A model generated the notes under the pieces. It was not told the DNA's origin and did no database searches. It saw only the letters and a list, made by a program, of their open reading frames with translations. A stretch of DNA of 64,000 bases from Flavobacterium daemonense (GTDB lineage: Bacteria > Bacteroidota > Bacteroidia > Flavobacteriales > Flavobacteriaceae): assembly GCF_007341385.1 (NCBI RefSeq), contig NZ_VJYD01000011.1, positions 119,865 to 183,864 on the forward strand. The letters run 5' to 3'. Below, piece after piece: positions 7,818 to 16,922 of this stretch. The number at the start of each line of letters is the position of its first letter. Positions within the stretch are counted from its first letter, which is position 1. A program made the position numbers and the translations under genes.

Positions 7818-9197
7818 TTATTTAGAAAATTCAACCGTTTTTAGTTTATTCCAACCGCCACGAGTAAAATCAGGAATTTCTACCGGAGCTGAATTATTGT
7901 TTATTGAAATTTCAGTTAGTGGAGCCAAACTACACCATTCTGCTAAATCATAAACATCCATATCTAAAGGAAGTCCGTTTTGAAGACAATGGATCAAACG
8001 AAAATCCATTACAAAATCCATTCCTCCATGGCCTCCTACTTTCTTTGCTTGTTCTTCTATTCCAGCCACTATCGGGTGCTTATACTTTTGCATTAAAGCC
8101 TTTTTGACATCTTCAGAAACAAACTCCTCAGCATCCAATTTTTGATAATCAGGCGTAATATCAGCACCAATTGCTTTAGAACCCAAAGCATATCCTTCTA
8201 CCGGATATTTGTTAGCAAAACCTTTAGTGCCTGTAAGTTGATACATTCGGCTGTACGGACGTGGATTGGCAACATCATGCTGAATTTGAATTGTTTTTCC
8301 GTTCTCTGTACGGATCATTGTCATCGTGTGGTCAGCATTTTTAAAATCTTTTAATTCCACTCCCTTTTTTTCTTTGATAAAAGCCGGAATTCCAACTACT
8401 TTGGTATCCATAGAAACCAAATAATTCATTTTATCTCCGCGGTGAATGTTCATCGCCAAACAAACTGGTCCCATACCATGCGTTGGATATATATCTCCGC
8501 GATGATCTTTGTTGTAGTCTAAACGCCAGTTATTCCAGTAATCTTCCCAAAAAGGCTCTAAGTTGTGAATATAGGCTCCTTCTCCGTGAAGAATTTCACC
8601 AAACAATCCTTGTTGTGCCATATTTAATGTAGTCAATTCGAAGAAATCGTAAACACAATTTTCTAATTGCATGCAATGTTTTCTCGTTTTCTCAGAAGTA
8701 TTGATAAGATCCCAAATTTCATCCATTGTCATGGCAGAAGGAACTTCGATAGCTACATGCTTTCCGTCTTTCATGGCCTGAACGCCCATACTAGCATGGT
8801 GTTTCCAGTCAGTCGCGATATAAACAAGATCCACATTTGGTAGCGCTGTTACTTTTCTCCATGCATTTTCGTCTCCAAAAAATTCTTGTGCTTTAGGAAG
8901 TCCGGCTTTCTCTAATATTTTGTTTGCTGATTTTGTTCTTTCTTCTAACATATCACAAAGAGCAACAATTTCAACTCCAGGAATATGTGTCATGCGTTCA
9001 ACAGCACCGGGGCCTCTCATACCTAATCCTATAAATGCTACACGCACAGTTGGTATTGGCGCACAAGCCATACGCAAAACATCAGTTTGTCCTTTTGGAC
9101 GTTTAGGAGTTGGTGTCTTGATCATTTGTGCCGTGGCTGCTATCGATCCCAATACACAACAAATAACCATAATGGATTTAAAAAAAGTTGTTTTCAT
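7818..9197 (-). CDS. GH109 alpha-N-acetylgalactosaminidase (Gfo/Idh/MocA fold)
   Basis: This 459-residue secreted enzyme has a Sec-type signal peptide (about 1-24, ATAQ). A Rossmann NAD-binding segment VAFIGLGMRG (about 53-62) is followed by the Gfo/Idh/MocA C-terminal domain. The DHRGDIYPTHGMGP segment and the EVPSAMT stretch are what I recognise as GH109 hallmarks. GH109 enzymes bind NAD and use a redox-elimination mechanism to release terminal alpha-GalNAc; the founding enzyme came from Elizabethkingia, a relative. The signal is of the Sec type, without the twin-arginine motif some homologues carry. It is divergent from a GH101 enzyme that attacks the same class of mucin-type O-glycans. 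Confidence 0.9.
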   Translation of the reverse strand: MKTTFFKSIMVICCVLGSIAATAQMIKTPTPKRPKGQTDVLRMACAPIPTVRVAFIGLGMRGPGAVERMTHIPGVEIVALCDMLEERTKSANKILEKAGLPKAQEFFGDENAWRKVTALPNVDLVYIATDWKHHASMGVQAMKDGKHVAIEVPSAMTMDEIWDLINTSEKTRKHCMQLENCVYDFFELTTLNMAQQGLFGEILHGEGAYIHNLEPFWEDYWNNWRLDYNKDHRGDIYPTHGMGPVCLAMNIHRGDKMNYLVSMDTKVVGIPAFIKEKKGVELKDFKNADHTMTMIRTENGKTIQIQHDVANPRPYSRMYQLTGTKGFANKYPVEGYALGSKAIGADITPDYQKLDAEEFVSEDVKKALMQKYKHPIVAGIEEQAKKVGGHGGMDFVMDFRLIHCLQNGLPLDMDVYDLAEWCSLAPLTEISINNNSAPVEIPDFTRGGWNKLKTVEFSK

Positions 9198-9253
9198 TAT
9201 TATATTAAAATTAATTATTAAAAATTCAAAGTTCTTCTGCGATTAACATAAGA

Positions 9254-9286
9254 CAAACGTATTTGATTTTATGAGACATCATCAAA
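9254..9286 (-). promoter_or_regulatory. Promoter for GH109
   Basis: On the minus strand, TTTG (9283-9286) lies 21 bp before TACGTTTG (9254-9261). This matches TTTG-N19..23-TAnnTTTG. The predicted leader is about 50 nt. Confidence 0.6.
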
Positions 9287-9464
9287 AATCGACGTTGGTT
9301 TTTTACTACTAAAACAGGCAAATATTGAATCATTTACTGGGACATCGATTTTAATTTCTTTTTAAAATTATAGAAAATTAAAATCCGATAATTGATTCAC
9401 TTATCACTAATCAGGACACGAAACTATAGATTAATTTTATATAAACCAAGGAAAAACAAAAAAA

Positions 9465-9501
9465 TGTGCTCGAACACACTTAATTTATGTGCTCGAACAC
9501 A
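9465..9501. promoter_or_regulatory. Tandem palindromic operators
   Basis: The 14-bp word TGTGCTCGAACACA occurs twice, at 9465-9478 and 9488-9501, 23 bp apart centre to centre. It is a palindrome except for one pair (C5/A10) and has a central TCGA, the layout expected for a LacI-type or other homodimeric regulator. The downstream copy ends 15 bp before the -33 element of the GH101 promoter, a position that would suit an activator. The regulator is not in this window. Confidence 0.6.
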
Positions 9502-9516
9502 TTTTATCGCTATTTG

Positions 9517-9548
9517 TTTGGTTTATTAAAAGTAAAATTCTAGTTTCG
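9517..9548 (+). promoter_or_regulatory. Promoter for GH101
   Basis: TTTG (9517-9520), a 20-bp spacer and TAGTTTCG (9541-9548) form a Bacteroidota promoter with one mismatch in the -7 box. A weak -7 box just downstream of the paired operators suits an activated promoter. The leader would be about 105 nt. Confidence 0.5.
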
Positions 9549-9661
9549 TATCGCAAAAAAAATAAAATAGTCGTTTTTCACGCAAAAAAAACAACACAAC
9601 TACTACATTTTAAGCAGATTAACAAATCAACACAAAAGAAAATTAACCCAACCTTAAAAAG

Positions 9662-12655
9662 ATGAAATCCTTATACATTAGTACTCTTTTTTTACTTCTT
9701 TCTCAATTTATTCCGACGCAATCTTGTATTGCAAAAAGTAACCACCTTACTATTGATAACGACGGCGTTAAAACCATAAAATCAAAAACACTTAGCATTA
9801 CTGTAGATTCTTCTTTTCCGAGAATTATTCAATATAATTGGATGGCAAATGGGACTGTTTTTTACGGTCAAGAAGACAAATTATCACAAGTGAAAATTAA
9901 TAGTAAATTTTATACTCCCAAAACTACTTTTTCATTAGTAAAAAATGAAGCTGATTACACTTTAGATATTCCAGAAATCGAAGTAACTGTAAAAATTCAA
10001 ATCAAAGTTGTTGACAATATTGTTGAATTGAATGTGACCCAAATTACCGAAAAAGGGAAATTTAAAGTCAGTACTTTTGAAATACCGAACCACAATTTGC
10101 TTTCAGTAAGAAGTACTCAAAAAGGAGCGTCTTTTGCAGGGGCAAAAATGTTTACCGCTATTAAGGGAACCGGCGATATATTTGAACCGCTTACTGCAAC
10201 AATAAAAAATGACAGTATTGCAAAAGGTTATCTTTATGGCATACTAAATAATGACCAACTTGCCGCAAGTATCTGGAGCAACTCGACAGGTGAAAAAACG
10301 GATGACGACAGAGTTTTGAAGCAAACTATTAAAAAAGAAGACTATACCAGAACTGGAATATGGAACGGCTCTTGGATTTATCGTGCAAAAGGCATGAATT
10401 CGACAGATCCGCTTCCTACTGTTAAAATTGTCATCACCAATGATGCAAACAATGACAAAAAAATAGATTGGCAAGATGGCGCAATTGCTTTTAGAAGCAT
10501 TATGAACAATCCTTTAGGGAGCGATAAAATTCCAAATTTGGTCGTACAACGCATTCCGATGAACTTTGCCAGCCAAGCTACAAATCCGTTTACAAAAACT
10601 TTAGATGAAACCAAAAGGATCTTCCTAAATACAGATGGTTTAGGCCAATATGTTATTTTAAAAGGATATGGATCTGAAGGACATGATTCTAAACATCCAG
10701 ATTATGGAGATATTGGAAAAAGGCAAGGCGGTGCAAAAGATATGGAGATGCTTTGCAAACAGGCTATCAAATATAATGCTTTGATGGGTGTACATATCAA
10801 TGGCACAGAATCTTATCCTGAAGCCACAGCATTTGATGATTCATTGGTTGACAAAACGAAAAAAGGTTGGGATTGGCTAGACCCTTCCTACTACATCAAC
10901 AAACGTTATGATGCTAGTTCTAACAACAGAATGCTTAGACTTAAATCGCTAAAAGATCAAGTGCCTTCGCTTGGGTTTATTTATTGCGATGTTTGGTATG
11001 CCAAAGGAAGTTGGGACAGTAAAAAACTAGCACGTGAAATTCATTCGTTAGGATTGCCTCTAACTACTGAATTCCCAATGGATCACGAATATGATGCGAT
11101 CTGGAATCATTGGGCAGTTGATTACGATTACGGAGGAAAAGATATCAAAGGATTCAACAGCCAAATTGTTCGATTTATTCGCAATCATCAAAAAGATACT
11201 TGGATTGGCAGACATCCTTTACTTGGCGGAACTGAAATGCAGGATTTTGAAGGATGGCAAGGTAGAAATAATTTCGATGATTGTATTAAAATGACTTTCA
11301 CGACTGATCTTCCAACAAAATACCTCCAACATTTCCCTATTTTAATTTGGGAGGAAAACAGTATTACTTTGGATAAAAATGTAACCGTAAAAATCGTTTC
11401 GGATAAAAGAATCATTACTAAAGATGGCAGAACAATTTTAAATGGCGATACGTATCTTTTACCGTGGAATCCTTTGACAGAAGAAAAACTGTATCATTGG
11501 AATGCATCTGGAGGAACAACAACTTGGGAGTTGCCAGAAAGCTGGAAAAAGCAAAAAACAGTTTTTCTGTATAAACTTTCTGATCAAGGAAGAGAGCTTG
11601 TGCAAGAAGTAGAAATAAAAAATGGCAAAATTGAACTTAATGCTGAATCAAATATTCCTTACGTTTTATATAAAACTAAAAATACATCTCAACCAAACAT
11701 TGTTTGGGGAGAAGGAACTTTTGTAAAAGATCCTGGATTTAATAGTGGTAATTTGAAAAACTGGAATATTGAAGGATCCGGATTCTCTGTCGTTCGCAAT
11801 AAAATTGGGCAATATGAACTTGAAATGAACGGCACTTCAGCGGCTACAATAAGTCAGACGCTTTCTGGTTTAACTCCGGGAACTTATTACGCTTCTGTAT
11901 ATGTTTCTACCGGCGACAACAGAAGAGCTTATTTAGGAATAAAAGACTTTGGCGAACAAGAAGTTAGCACTTACGCAAGCAATTCTTTATGGAAAAATTA
12001 CATTGCTGCCGATTCAAAACACGATACAAACTTGCAACGCATGTATGTTTATTTTAAAGTTCCACAAGGTCAAACAACTGCAAAACTATTTTTACATGCA
12101 GATGCTGGTACAGAAACAGTTGTATTTGATGATATTCGCGTGGTGCAAAACAAACAGGAATCAAAACCCTTAAATGTCTTTTTTGCCGAAAATTTTGAGA
12201 ATATTCCTGATGGTTTATATCCATTTATCAAAGGTCCTGCAGGTGGCGTAAATGATCCGAGAATTCATTTGTCTGAATTACATTCACCTTATACTCAAAA
12301 GGGCTGGAACGGTAAATTAATTGACGATGTTATAAATGGAAACTGGTCTGTAAAAGCGCACAGCGAAGAGGTTGGTTTATTATTCCAAACGATTCCACAA
12401 ACGGTTCGATTCAAAGCAGGCAAAACATATACGGTAACTTTTAAATATCAGTCGTCTGGTGCTGATTATGCTTTGGTTAACGGCGATGGAATAAAAAACA
12501 ATATTTCAATTGTTATCGACACAGCGACGACTACAAAAACGCTTTCTTTCAGTTTTGTGGCTTCTGAGGACGGAAATTCATGGTTTGGAATTGAGAAAAT
12601 CAATACCAATGAATCTGATTTCGTTTTAGATGATTTGGTAATTACCGAGAAGTAA
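9662..12655 (+). CDS. GH101 endo-alpha-N-acetylgalactosaminidase
   Basis: This 997-residue secreted enzyme has a signal peptide (about 1-25). The N-terminal beta-sandwich (about 30-290) leads into a GH101 catalytic barrel, recognised by KGYGSEGHDSKHPDYGDIG, GVHINGTESYPEA, FIRNHQKD and LLGGTEMQDFEGWQGRN. From family knowledge the nucleophile should be D443 in CDVWY and the acid/base E470 in TTEFP. C-terminal beta-sandwich, carbohydrate-binding-like domains follow (about 690-840 and 845-997). GH101 enzymes release core-1 Gal-beta-1,3-GalNAc from Ser/Thr of mucin-type glycoproteins. It pairs functionally with the divergent GH109. No T9SS tail is evident, so it may be periplasmic or surface-anchored in another way. 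Confidence 0.92.
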   Translation: MKSLYISTLFLLLSQFIPTQSCIAKSNHLTIDNDGVKTIKSKTLSITVDSSFPRIIQYNWMANGTVFYGQEDKLSQVKINSKFYTPKTTFSLVKNEADYTLDIPEIEVTVKIQIKVVDNIVELNVTQITEKGKFKVSTFEIPNHNLLSVRSTQKGASFAGAKMFTAIKGTGDIFEPLTATIKNDSIAKGYLYGILNNDQLAASIWSNSTGEKTDDDRVLKQTIKKEDYTRTGIWNGSWIYRAKGMNSTDPLPTVKIVITNDANNDKKIDWQDGAIAFRSIMNNPLGSDKIPNLVVQRIPMNFASQATNPFTKTLDETKRIFLNTDGLGQYVILKGYGSEGHDSKHPDYGDIGKRQGGAKDMEMLCKQAIKYNALMGVHINGTESYPEATAFDDSLVDKTKKGWDWLDPSYYINKRYDASSNNRMLRLKSLKDQVPSLGFIYCDVWYAKGSWDSKKLAREIHSLGLPLTTEFPMDHEYDAIWNHWAVDYDYGGKDIKGFNSQIVRFIRNHQKDTWIGRHPLLGGTEMQDFEGWQGRNNFDDCIKMTFTTDLPTKYLQHFPILIWEENSITLDKNVTVKIVSDKRIITKDGRTILNGDTYLLPWNPLTEEKLYHWNASGGTTTWELPESWKKQKTVFLYKLSDQGRELVQEVEIKNGKIELNAESNIPYVLYKTKNTSQPNIVWGEGTFVKDPGFNSGNLKNWNIEGSGFSVVRNKIGQYELEMNGTSAATISQTLSGLTPGTYYASVYVSTGDNRRAYLGIKDFGEQEVSTYASNSLWKNYIAADSKHDTNLQRMYVYFKVPQGQTTAKLFLHADAGTETVVFDDIRVVQNKQESKPLNVFFAENFENIPDGLYPFIKGPAGGVNDPRIHLSELHSPYTQKGWNGKLIDDVINGNWSVKAHSEEVGLLFQTIPQTVRFKAGKTYTVTFKYQSSGADYALVNGDGIKNNISIVIDTATTTKTLSFSFVASEDGNSWFGIEKINTNESDFVLDDLVITEK

Positions 12656-12707
12656 AAATTATACCAATTTGCCTCAAATAAATACGCTATTTTTAAAGAA
12701 ACAAAAA

Positions 12708-12744
12708 AATCCAAATCCCAATTTTACAATTGGGATTTGGATTT
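12708..12744. terminator. Bidirectional terminator between GH101 and SIMPL gene
   Basis: A long near-perfect stem built on AATCCAAATCCCAATT and its complement with a TTAC loop has A runs before it and T-rich sequence after it. It lies between converging genes and could stop transcription from both. Confidence 0.8.
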
Positions 12745-12768
12745 ATAATATTAGAATTTCGAAAAACT

Positions 12769-13455
12769 TTAGTCCAAAATAAAACTAACACTCACATTAG
12801 CAGTAATTTCGATTTCTCCAATTGCCAAAGTTTCGTTTGAAGCTCCCGCGCTATCCATTGCCATAGCTTTCATTGCATACATTGGTTGCGGACGGTAAAC
12901 TTGAGAATTATCAGAAATAGTAAAAGCTTTTCCAACTTTTTGTCCCAAAACCGAAACATAATCCTCAGCTTTTGACTTAGCATCTTTCATTGCTAATTTT
13001 CTAGCTTCAACTTGTAATTGTGCTTCTTTAGAAGATTCAAAAGTTACACGGTCAATTCGGTTGATTCCTTGCTGTACCAAACCTTCCATCAATTCGTCGT
13101 ATTTAGACAAATCTTTTACGATAATTTCTACAGTTTGTGTCGCATTATAATTCGTTTTTTTCTTCTCGTAATCATACTGCGGATTCAAAGCCACTTGTTT
13201 TGTTTTAAAATCGGCTGTCGGGATATTCATTTTTTTGATGAACTTTAAAACAGCGTCCATTTTTTCGTCATTTTGCTTTTTGACGTCTTTAGCATTATTC
13301 CCTTTTGTTTCAACCGTAGCCGAAATACAAACCTGGTCAGGTGCTACTTTTACTTTTCCTTCGCCGTTAACATTGATTAGAGGCATTTGTTTGGTTTCTT
13401 GGCCGTAAGACATAGTCATAAACATGATTGTTAAAAATAATACTAATTTTTTCAT
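12769..13455 (-). CDS. SIMPL (DUF541) domain periplasmic protein
   Basis: This 228-residue protein has a signal peptide (about 1-18) followed by a single SIMPL/DUF541 domain. Typical elements are INVNGEGKVKVAPDQVCISATVET, the LNPQYDYEKKK strand, a VQQGINRIDRVTFES segment and the final IEITANVSVSFIL strand. The family (BP26/YggE-like) can form oligomeric periplasmic channels or act in oxidative stress; the exact role is unknown. It lies 52 bp downstream of the rhomboid gene on the same strand, so co-transcription is possible. Confidence 0.9.
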   Translation of the reverse strand: MKKLVLFLTIMFMTMSYGQETKQMPLINVNGEGKVKVAPDQVCISATVETKGNNAKDVKKQNDEKMDAVLKFIKKMNIPTADFKTKQVALNPQYDYEKKKTNYNATQTVEIIVKDLSKYDELMEGLVQQGINRIDRVTFESSKEAQLQVEARKLAMKDAKSKAEDYVSVLGQKVGKAFTISDNSQVYRPQPMYAMKAMAMDSAGASNETLAIGEIEITANVSVSFILD

Positions 13456-13507
13456 TTTTGTTATATTTTAAATTATTGCTAAGACTATTTCAAAAGTTAT
13501 GCCAGCC

Positions 13508-14155
13508 TTACAATTTTCCCAATTTAGCCATTCCAAAAAGTATAATAATTGGTATTGCCAATAGAATTGTCATTAAAGTATGATCAACAATCAACGACGG
13601 TTCTTTTATCAAAGTAATCAAATAACCGCCTATAGCACCTCCAAAGTGCGCTGTGTGCCCAATATTATCATTTTTAGCTTTCATTCCGTAAATCGAATAC
13701 AGCAAATATAAAATTCCGAATAAATAAGCCGGAATCGGAATTATGCCATAAATTCCTAATGTCATATTAGGTTCCAATAAAATCGCCGAATACAAAACAC
13801 CTGTCACGGCACCTGATGCTCCAACTGCTCGATAATTATAATCGTTTTTATGAAACAGCATGGTCAAAAGGCTTCCAAAAATTAAACTTCCAAAATAAAT
13901 CAAAATAAAAGAAATCGTTCCGAGCCATTGAATAACGACTGGCGCAAAACACCAAAGCGTAAACATATTAAAAACCAAGTGCATGATATCGACATGCAAA
14001 AAACCCGAAGTAAGCATTCTGATTTGCTCTCCGGCACGAATACTTCCTACATGGAACTCGTACTTTCTGAAAAACGCATAATCATTAAAGCCTTTATAAC
14101 TAAAAAGAACATTGGCAATTATAATTCCAACTAAAATGGTGTTCACTTGACCCAT
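13508..14155 (-). CDS. Rhomboid-family intramembrane serine protease
   Basis: This 215-residue six-helix membrane protein has the rhomboid catalytic dyad: serine S114 in GASGAVTG and histidine H170 in AHFGGAIGG. The conserved LHVDIMHLVFNMFTLW segment (about 53-69) holds the HxxxN region that stabilises the active site. Rhomboids cleave transmembrane substrates within the membrane; the substrate here is unknown. The start codon is ATG. The gene is divergent from the acyltransferase at 14266. Confidence 0.93.
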   Translation of the reverse strand: MGQVNTILVGIIIANVLFSYKGFNDYAFFRKYEFHVGSIRAGEQIRMLTSGFLHVDIMHLVFNMFTLWCFAPVVIQWLGTISFILIYFGSLIFGSLLTMLFHKNDYNYRAVGASGAVTGVLYSAILLEPNMTLGIYGIIPIPAYLFGILYLLYSIYGMKAKNDNIGHTAHFGGAIGGYLITLIKEPSLIVDHTLMTILLAIPIIILFGMAKLGKL

Positions 14156-14244
14156 AAAATATATTTAATTTGAATTGTAAATATAGTTATTCTTAAACAT
14201 ATGTTAGGGTCAAACCAAAATATCGCTGGCTAATATTTTTGCTT

Positions 14245-14252
14245 TATATTTG
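14245..14252 (+). promoter_or_regulatory. -7 box for the acyltransferase gene
   Basis: TATATTTG matches TAnnTTTG and ends 13 nt before the ATG at 14266, predicting a very short leader. No -33 TTG is at the expected spacing. Confidence 0.45.
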
Positions 14253-14265
14253 TAAAAAAAAATAA

Positions 14266-15141
14266 ATGCAGTTTCTTGTTTATATTTTAGCCTACCCTTT
14301 GCTCTGGCTTATTTCTATACTTCCATTCCGTTTATTTTACCTGTTTTCAGATTTTGTTTATTTTCTGGTGTATCACGTTATTCGCTACCGAAGAAAAGTG
14401 GTTCGCGAAAATCTGGCGCTTGCACTTCCTCATTTAAATGATTCCGAAAGAAAAACGGTCGAGAAGAAATTCTATAAACATATGTGTGATATGTTTTTAG
14501 AAATGATCAAAACCATGAGCATTTCGCCAGAAGAAATGGAACGAAGATTTCAGGTTACTAATCTTGATTTAGTATTGGATTATGCAAAAAAAGGGAAAAG
14601 CGTTATTCTTGTAGCCTCACATTATGCAAGTTACGAATGGTTGATGACCGTAAATCCTAAAATTGGTTTTCAAGGCGTTGCGGTTTACAAAAAACTGGCG
14701 AACCCTTATTTTGATAAATTGGTTCGAAAAATCCGTTCAAAATACAATACTGAAATGATCGAAACCAAAAAAGCAATTCCAACAATGGCACAAAATCAGC
14801 GTAAAGGAATTTTGAGCATGTACGGTTTAGCGAGCGATCAATCTCCTAAATTAGATAGAATTTTTCATTCGATGGAATTTATGGGAGTTGAAGTTCCCGT
14901 ACACACGGGAGCTGAAATGTTGGCAAAAAAATACAATTTGAGCGTCATCTTTGTAAATGTAAAAAAAGTCAAAAGAGGATTTTATGAAGCAACATTTGTT
15001 CCGATTGCTGATAATCCGAAAGATTTTGAAGATTTTAAAATTACAGAAATGTATTTGAAAGAAGTGGAAAAGCAAATTCTCGAAGAACCCGAATATTATT
15101 TATGGACACACAAAAGATGGAAACATCGTGTTCAAAAATAA
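14266..15141 (+). CDS. Lipid A biosynthesis-type lysophospholipid acyltransferase
   Basis: This 291-residue protein has an N-terminal membrane anchor (about 3-35) and an LpxL/HtrB-like acyltransferase domain. The catalytic HX4(D/E) motif appears as SHYASYEWL (about 119-127). Downstream blocks typical of the family are SDQSPK and VPVHTGAEMLAKKYN. It should add a secondary acyl chain to a lipid A precursor or a related lipid at the inner membrane. Flavobacteria often carry several paralogues, so the exact acceptor is uncertain. A terminator follows at 15157-15192. Confidence 0.9.
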   Translation: MQFLVYILAYPLLWLISILPFRLFYLFSDFVYFLVYHVIRYRRKVVRENLALALPHLNDSERKTVEKKFYKHMCDMFLEMIKTMSISPEEMERRFQVTNLDLVLDYAKKGKSVILVASHYASYEWLMTVNPKIGFQGVAVYKKLANPYFDKLVRKIRSKYNTEMIETKKAIPTMAQNQRKGILSMYGLASDQSPKLDRIFHSMEFMGVEVPVHTGAEMLAKKYNLSVIFVNVKKVKRGFYEATFVPIADNPKDFEDFKITEMYLKEVEKQILEEPEYYLWTHKRWKHRVQK

Positions 15142-15156
15142 TTTTATACAAAATCA

Positions 15157-15192
15157 AAGTCCAAAAAAGCAGTTTCTTTTTTGGACTTTTTT
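15157..15192 (+). terminator. Terminator after acyltransferase gene
   Basis: The stem AAAGTCCAAAAAAG/CTTTTTTGGACTTT with a short loop is followed by a T run. Confidence 0.8.
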
Positions 15193-15293
15193 TTATTTTA
15201 TCAAAATTTCACAAAACTAGAAAATGAAGTTTTAAACATTTAAAAGAAAAACTTTGATGTGTTTTTGTAATGATTTTTTATGGCATTGGAATA

Positions 15294-15324
15294 TTTGCAA
15301 ATTTATACAAACAGTATACATTTG
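15294..15324 (+). promoter_or_regulatory. Promoter for secreted GH128
   Basis: TTTG (15294-15297), a 19-bp spacer and TACATTTG (15317-15324) are a full match to the Bacteroidota promoter consensus. It lies downstream of the longest possible start at 15254 and 43 bp upstream of the ATG at 15368, which decides the start codon. Confidence 0.7.
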
Positions 15325-15367
15325 GGACTGCCAATTACTTTCCAAATCCACTATAAAATTAATACTT

Positions 15368-16852
15368 ATGATCAAAAAAAGCCTTTTATTTCTTTTACTA
15401 CTCTTTTCTTCAAAATTAATTTTTGCTCAAAGTCCGAAGCGAGGAATTGCTTACGGAAACAATTCAACTGCCGATTTACAAGCTTTAAAACCCGGAATTT
15501 CTTGGTGGTACAACTGGGGAAGAACGCCCGAAAACGACACAAATGCAAATTATGCTTCTATTGGGGTTGAATATGTGCCAATGGCTTGGGGAAAATTAAA
15601 TGATAGCGAAGTACAAAATTTCATAAATAACATAAAACCCGGAGCAAAATATCTATTAGCTTTTAACGAACCTAATTTCAATGACGGTGCACGATTAACA
15701 CCTCAAGAAGCAGTAAATGCTTGGGCAAATGTTGAAAAAATTGCTGCTGCAAAAAACTTAGAAATCGTTAGTGCTTCACCTGCTTACAACGGCCCAGACA
15801 ATTATGGCGGTTACAGCGACCCAACAAAATGGCACAACGAATTTTTCTTGTTATGCCCAAGTTGCAAAGTCGATTATATTGCTTTTCATACTTATGATGC
15901 GACGGCGGGTTCTGTTGTTGGCGTTACCGGAAATTTAAAAACATTCAATCGCCCAATTTGGGTAACCGAATTTGCAAATCGAGTTGTTCAAAGCGAGGCC
16001 GATAAAATCGCTTTTATGAAAGCAATCGTAAGCAGTTTTGAAAACGATCCAGATATTTACAGATATTCGTGGTTTACAGGTCGTGTTCCTGCAGACTGGA
16101 TTGACATGCAGGAAGGGCAATTATTAAGCCCCACAAGCGGCGTTTTAAAGCCAATTGGGACTGCCTATATCAACGAAAGCTATACTACTAAAAAAATGAA
16201 TGTTCCGGGAAAAGTTCCTGCCAACAAGCATTATCGCAGAAAAGGAACTGGATTGCAAACGACAATGGATGTCGGTGGTGGCGAACATGTATCGTCAATA
16301 CAAGTTGGCGATTGGAATGAATTTTTATTGAATGTTGCCGATGCAGGAACATACAACATAACTTTTAGGGTTGCGTCTCCTGTAAACATCGGGAAGTTTG
16401 ATATTCTTGTAAATGATGCTGTCGTTAAAACCGACGTAACTTTTCCTGCAACTGGCGATTCTCAAACTTTTACCAATAAAGATGTAACCGGCGTTTATTT
16501 GCCAAAAGGTGAAGTTTATATGAAAATCAAATTCAAATCTGATGGAATGAATTTTAATTTTATGGATTTTAGTTTGGCAAATTTGGGAGTTAATGATCCA
16601 ATTGCCGAAAAAGATTCGTTTACTATTTATCCAAATCCTGTAAAATCGCAATCGACGCTTCATATTAAATCGGAAAGCACGGAGCCTTTGACAATAACAG
16701 TCATCGATATGAAAGGAATTGTATGCTACAAATCAAAAGAACATTTTACTAATGAAGATATTAAAATTGGAGACAAGCTCGCATCTGGAATTTATATCGT
16801 GAATGCTACTTACGGAAAAGTTCAAAAATCAATAAAGATTATTAAAATCTAA
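15368..16852 (+). CDS. Secreted GH128-type beta-1,3-glucanase with T9SS tail
   Basis: I place the start at 15368 because a signal peptide begins there (residues 1-21, ending FAQ) and a consensus promoter lies between it and the longer upstream start at 15254. The 494-residue protein has a GH128/Asl1-like barrel (about 24-260) with paired acids E101 in FNEPN and E201 in VTEFAN. A CBM6-like beta-sandwich (about 295-420) and a C-terminal T9SS sorting domain (about 425-494; YPNPV opening, closing KSIKIIKI) follow. GH128 enzymes cleave beta-1,3-glucans. The tail implies export through the type IX system used by gliding Bacteroidota. Confidence 0.88.
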   Translation: MIKKSLLFLLLLFSSKLIFAQSPKRGIAYGNNSTADLQALKPGISWWYNWGRTPENDTNANYASIGVEYVPMAWGKLNDSEVQNFINNIKPGAKYLLAFNEPNFNDGARLTPQEAVNAWANVEKIAAAKNLEIVSASPAYNGPDNYGGYSDPTKWHNEFFLLCPSCKVDYIAFHTYDATAGSVVGVTGNLKTFNRPIWVTEFANRVVQSEADKIAFMKAIVSSFENDPDIYRYSWFTGRVPADWIDMQEGQLLSPTSGVLKPIGTAYINESYTTKKMNVPGKVPANKHYRRKGTGLQTTMDVGGGEHVSSIQVGDWNEFLLNVADAGTYNITFRVASPVNIGKFDILVNDAVVKTDVTFPATGDSQTFTNKDVTGVYLPKGEVYMKIKFKSDGMNFNFMDFSLANLGVNDPIAEKDSFTIYPNPVKSQSTLHIKSESTEPLTITVIDMKGIVCYKSKEHFTNEDIKIGDKLASGIYIVNATYGKVQKSIKIIKI

Positions 16853-16868
16853 ATATCACCAAAAAGTA

Positions 16869-16908
16869 AAAAGCCTCTTTCGAAGAATTTCAAAAGAGGC
16901 TTTTTTTA
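16869..16908. terminator. Bidirectional terminator between GH128 and glmM
   Basis: The stem AAAGCCTCTTT / AAAAGAGGCTTT flanked by A and T runs lies between converging genes. Confidence 0.8.
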
Positions 16909-16922
16909 TTAGAATCAAAAGA

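Larger units (their letters stand above)
9198..9661. promoter_or_regulatory. Divergent GH109/GH101 control region
   Basis: 464 bp between two alpha-GalNAc-active genes. It contains a minus-strand promoter (9254-9286), paired palindromic operators (9465-9478 and 9488-9501) and a plus-strand promoter (9517-9548), each listed separately. It is otherwise A-rich with no coding potential. Confidence 0.7.

Noticed and set aside
15254..15367. 38-residue N-terminal extension of the GH128 protein
   Set aside because: A consensus promoter lies inside it and a signal peptide begins at 15368.
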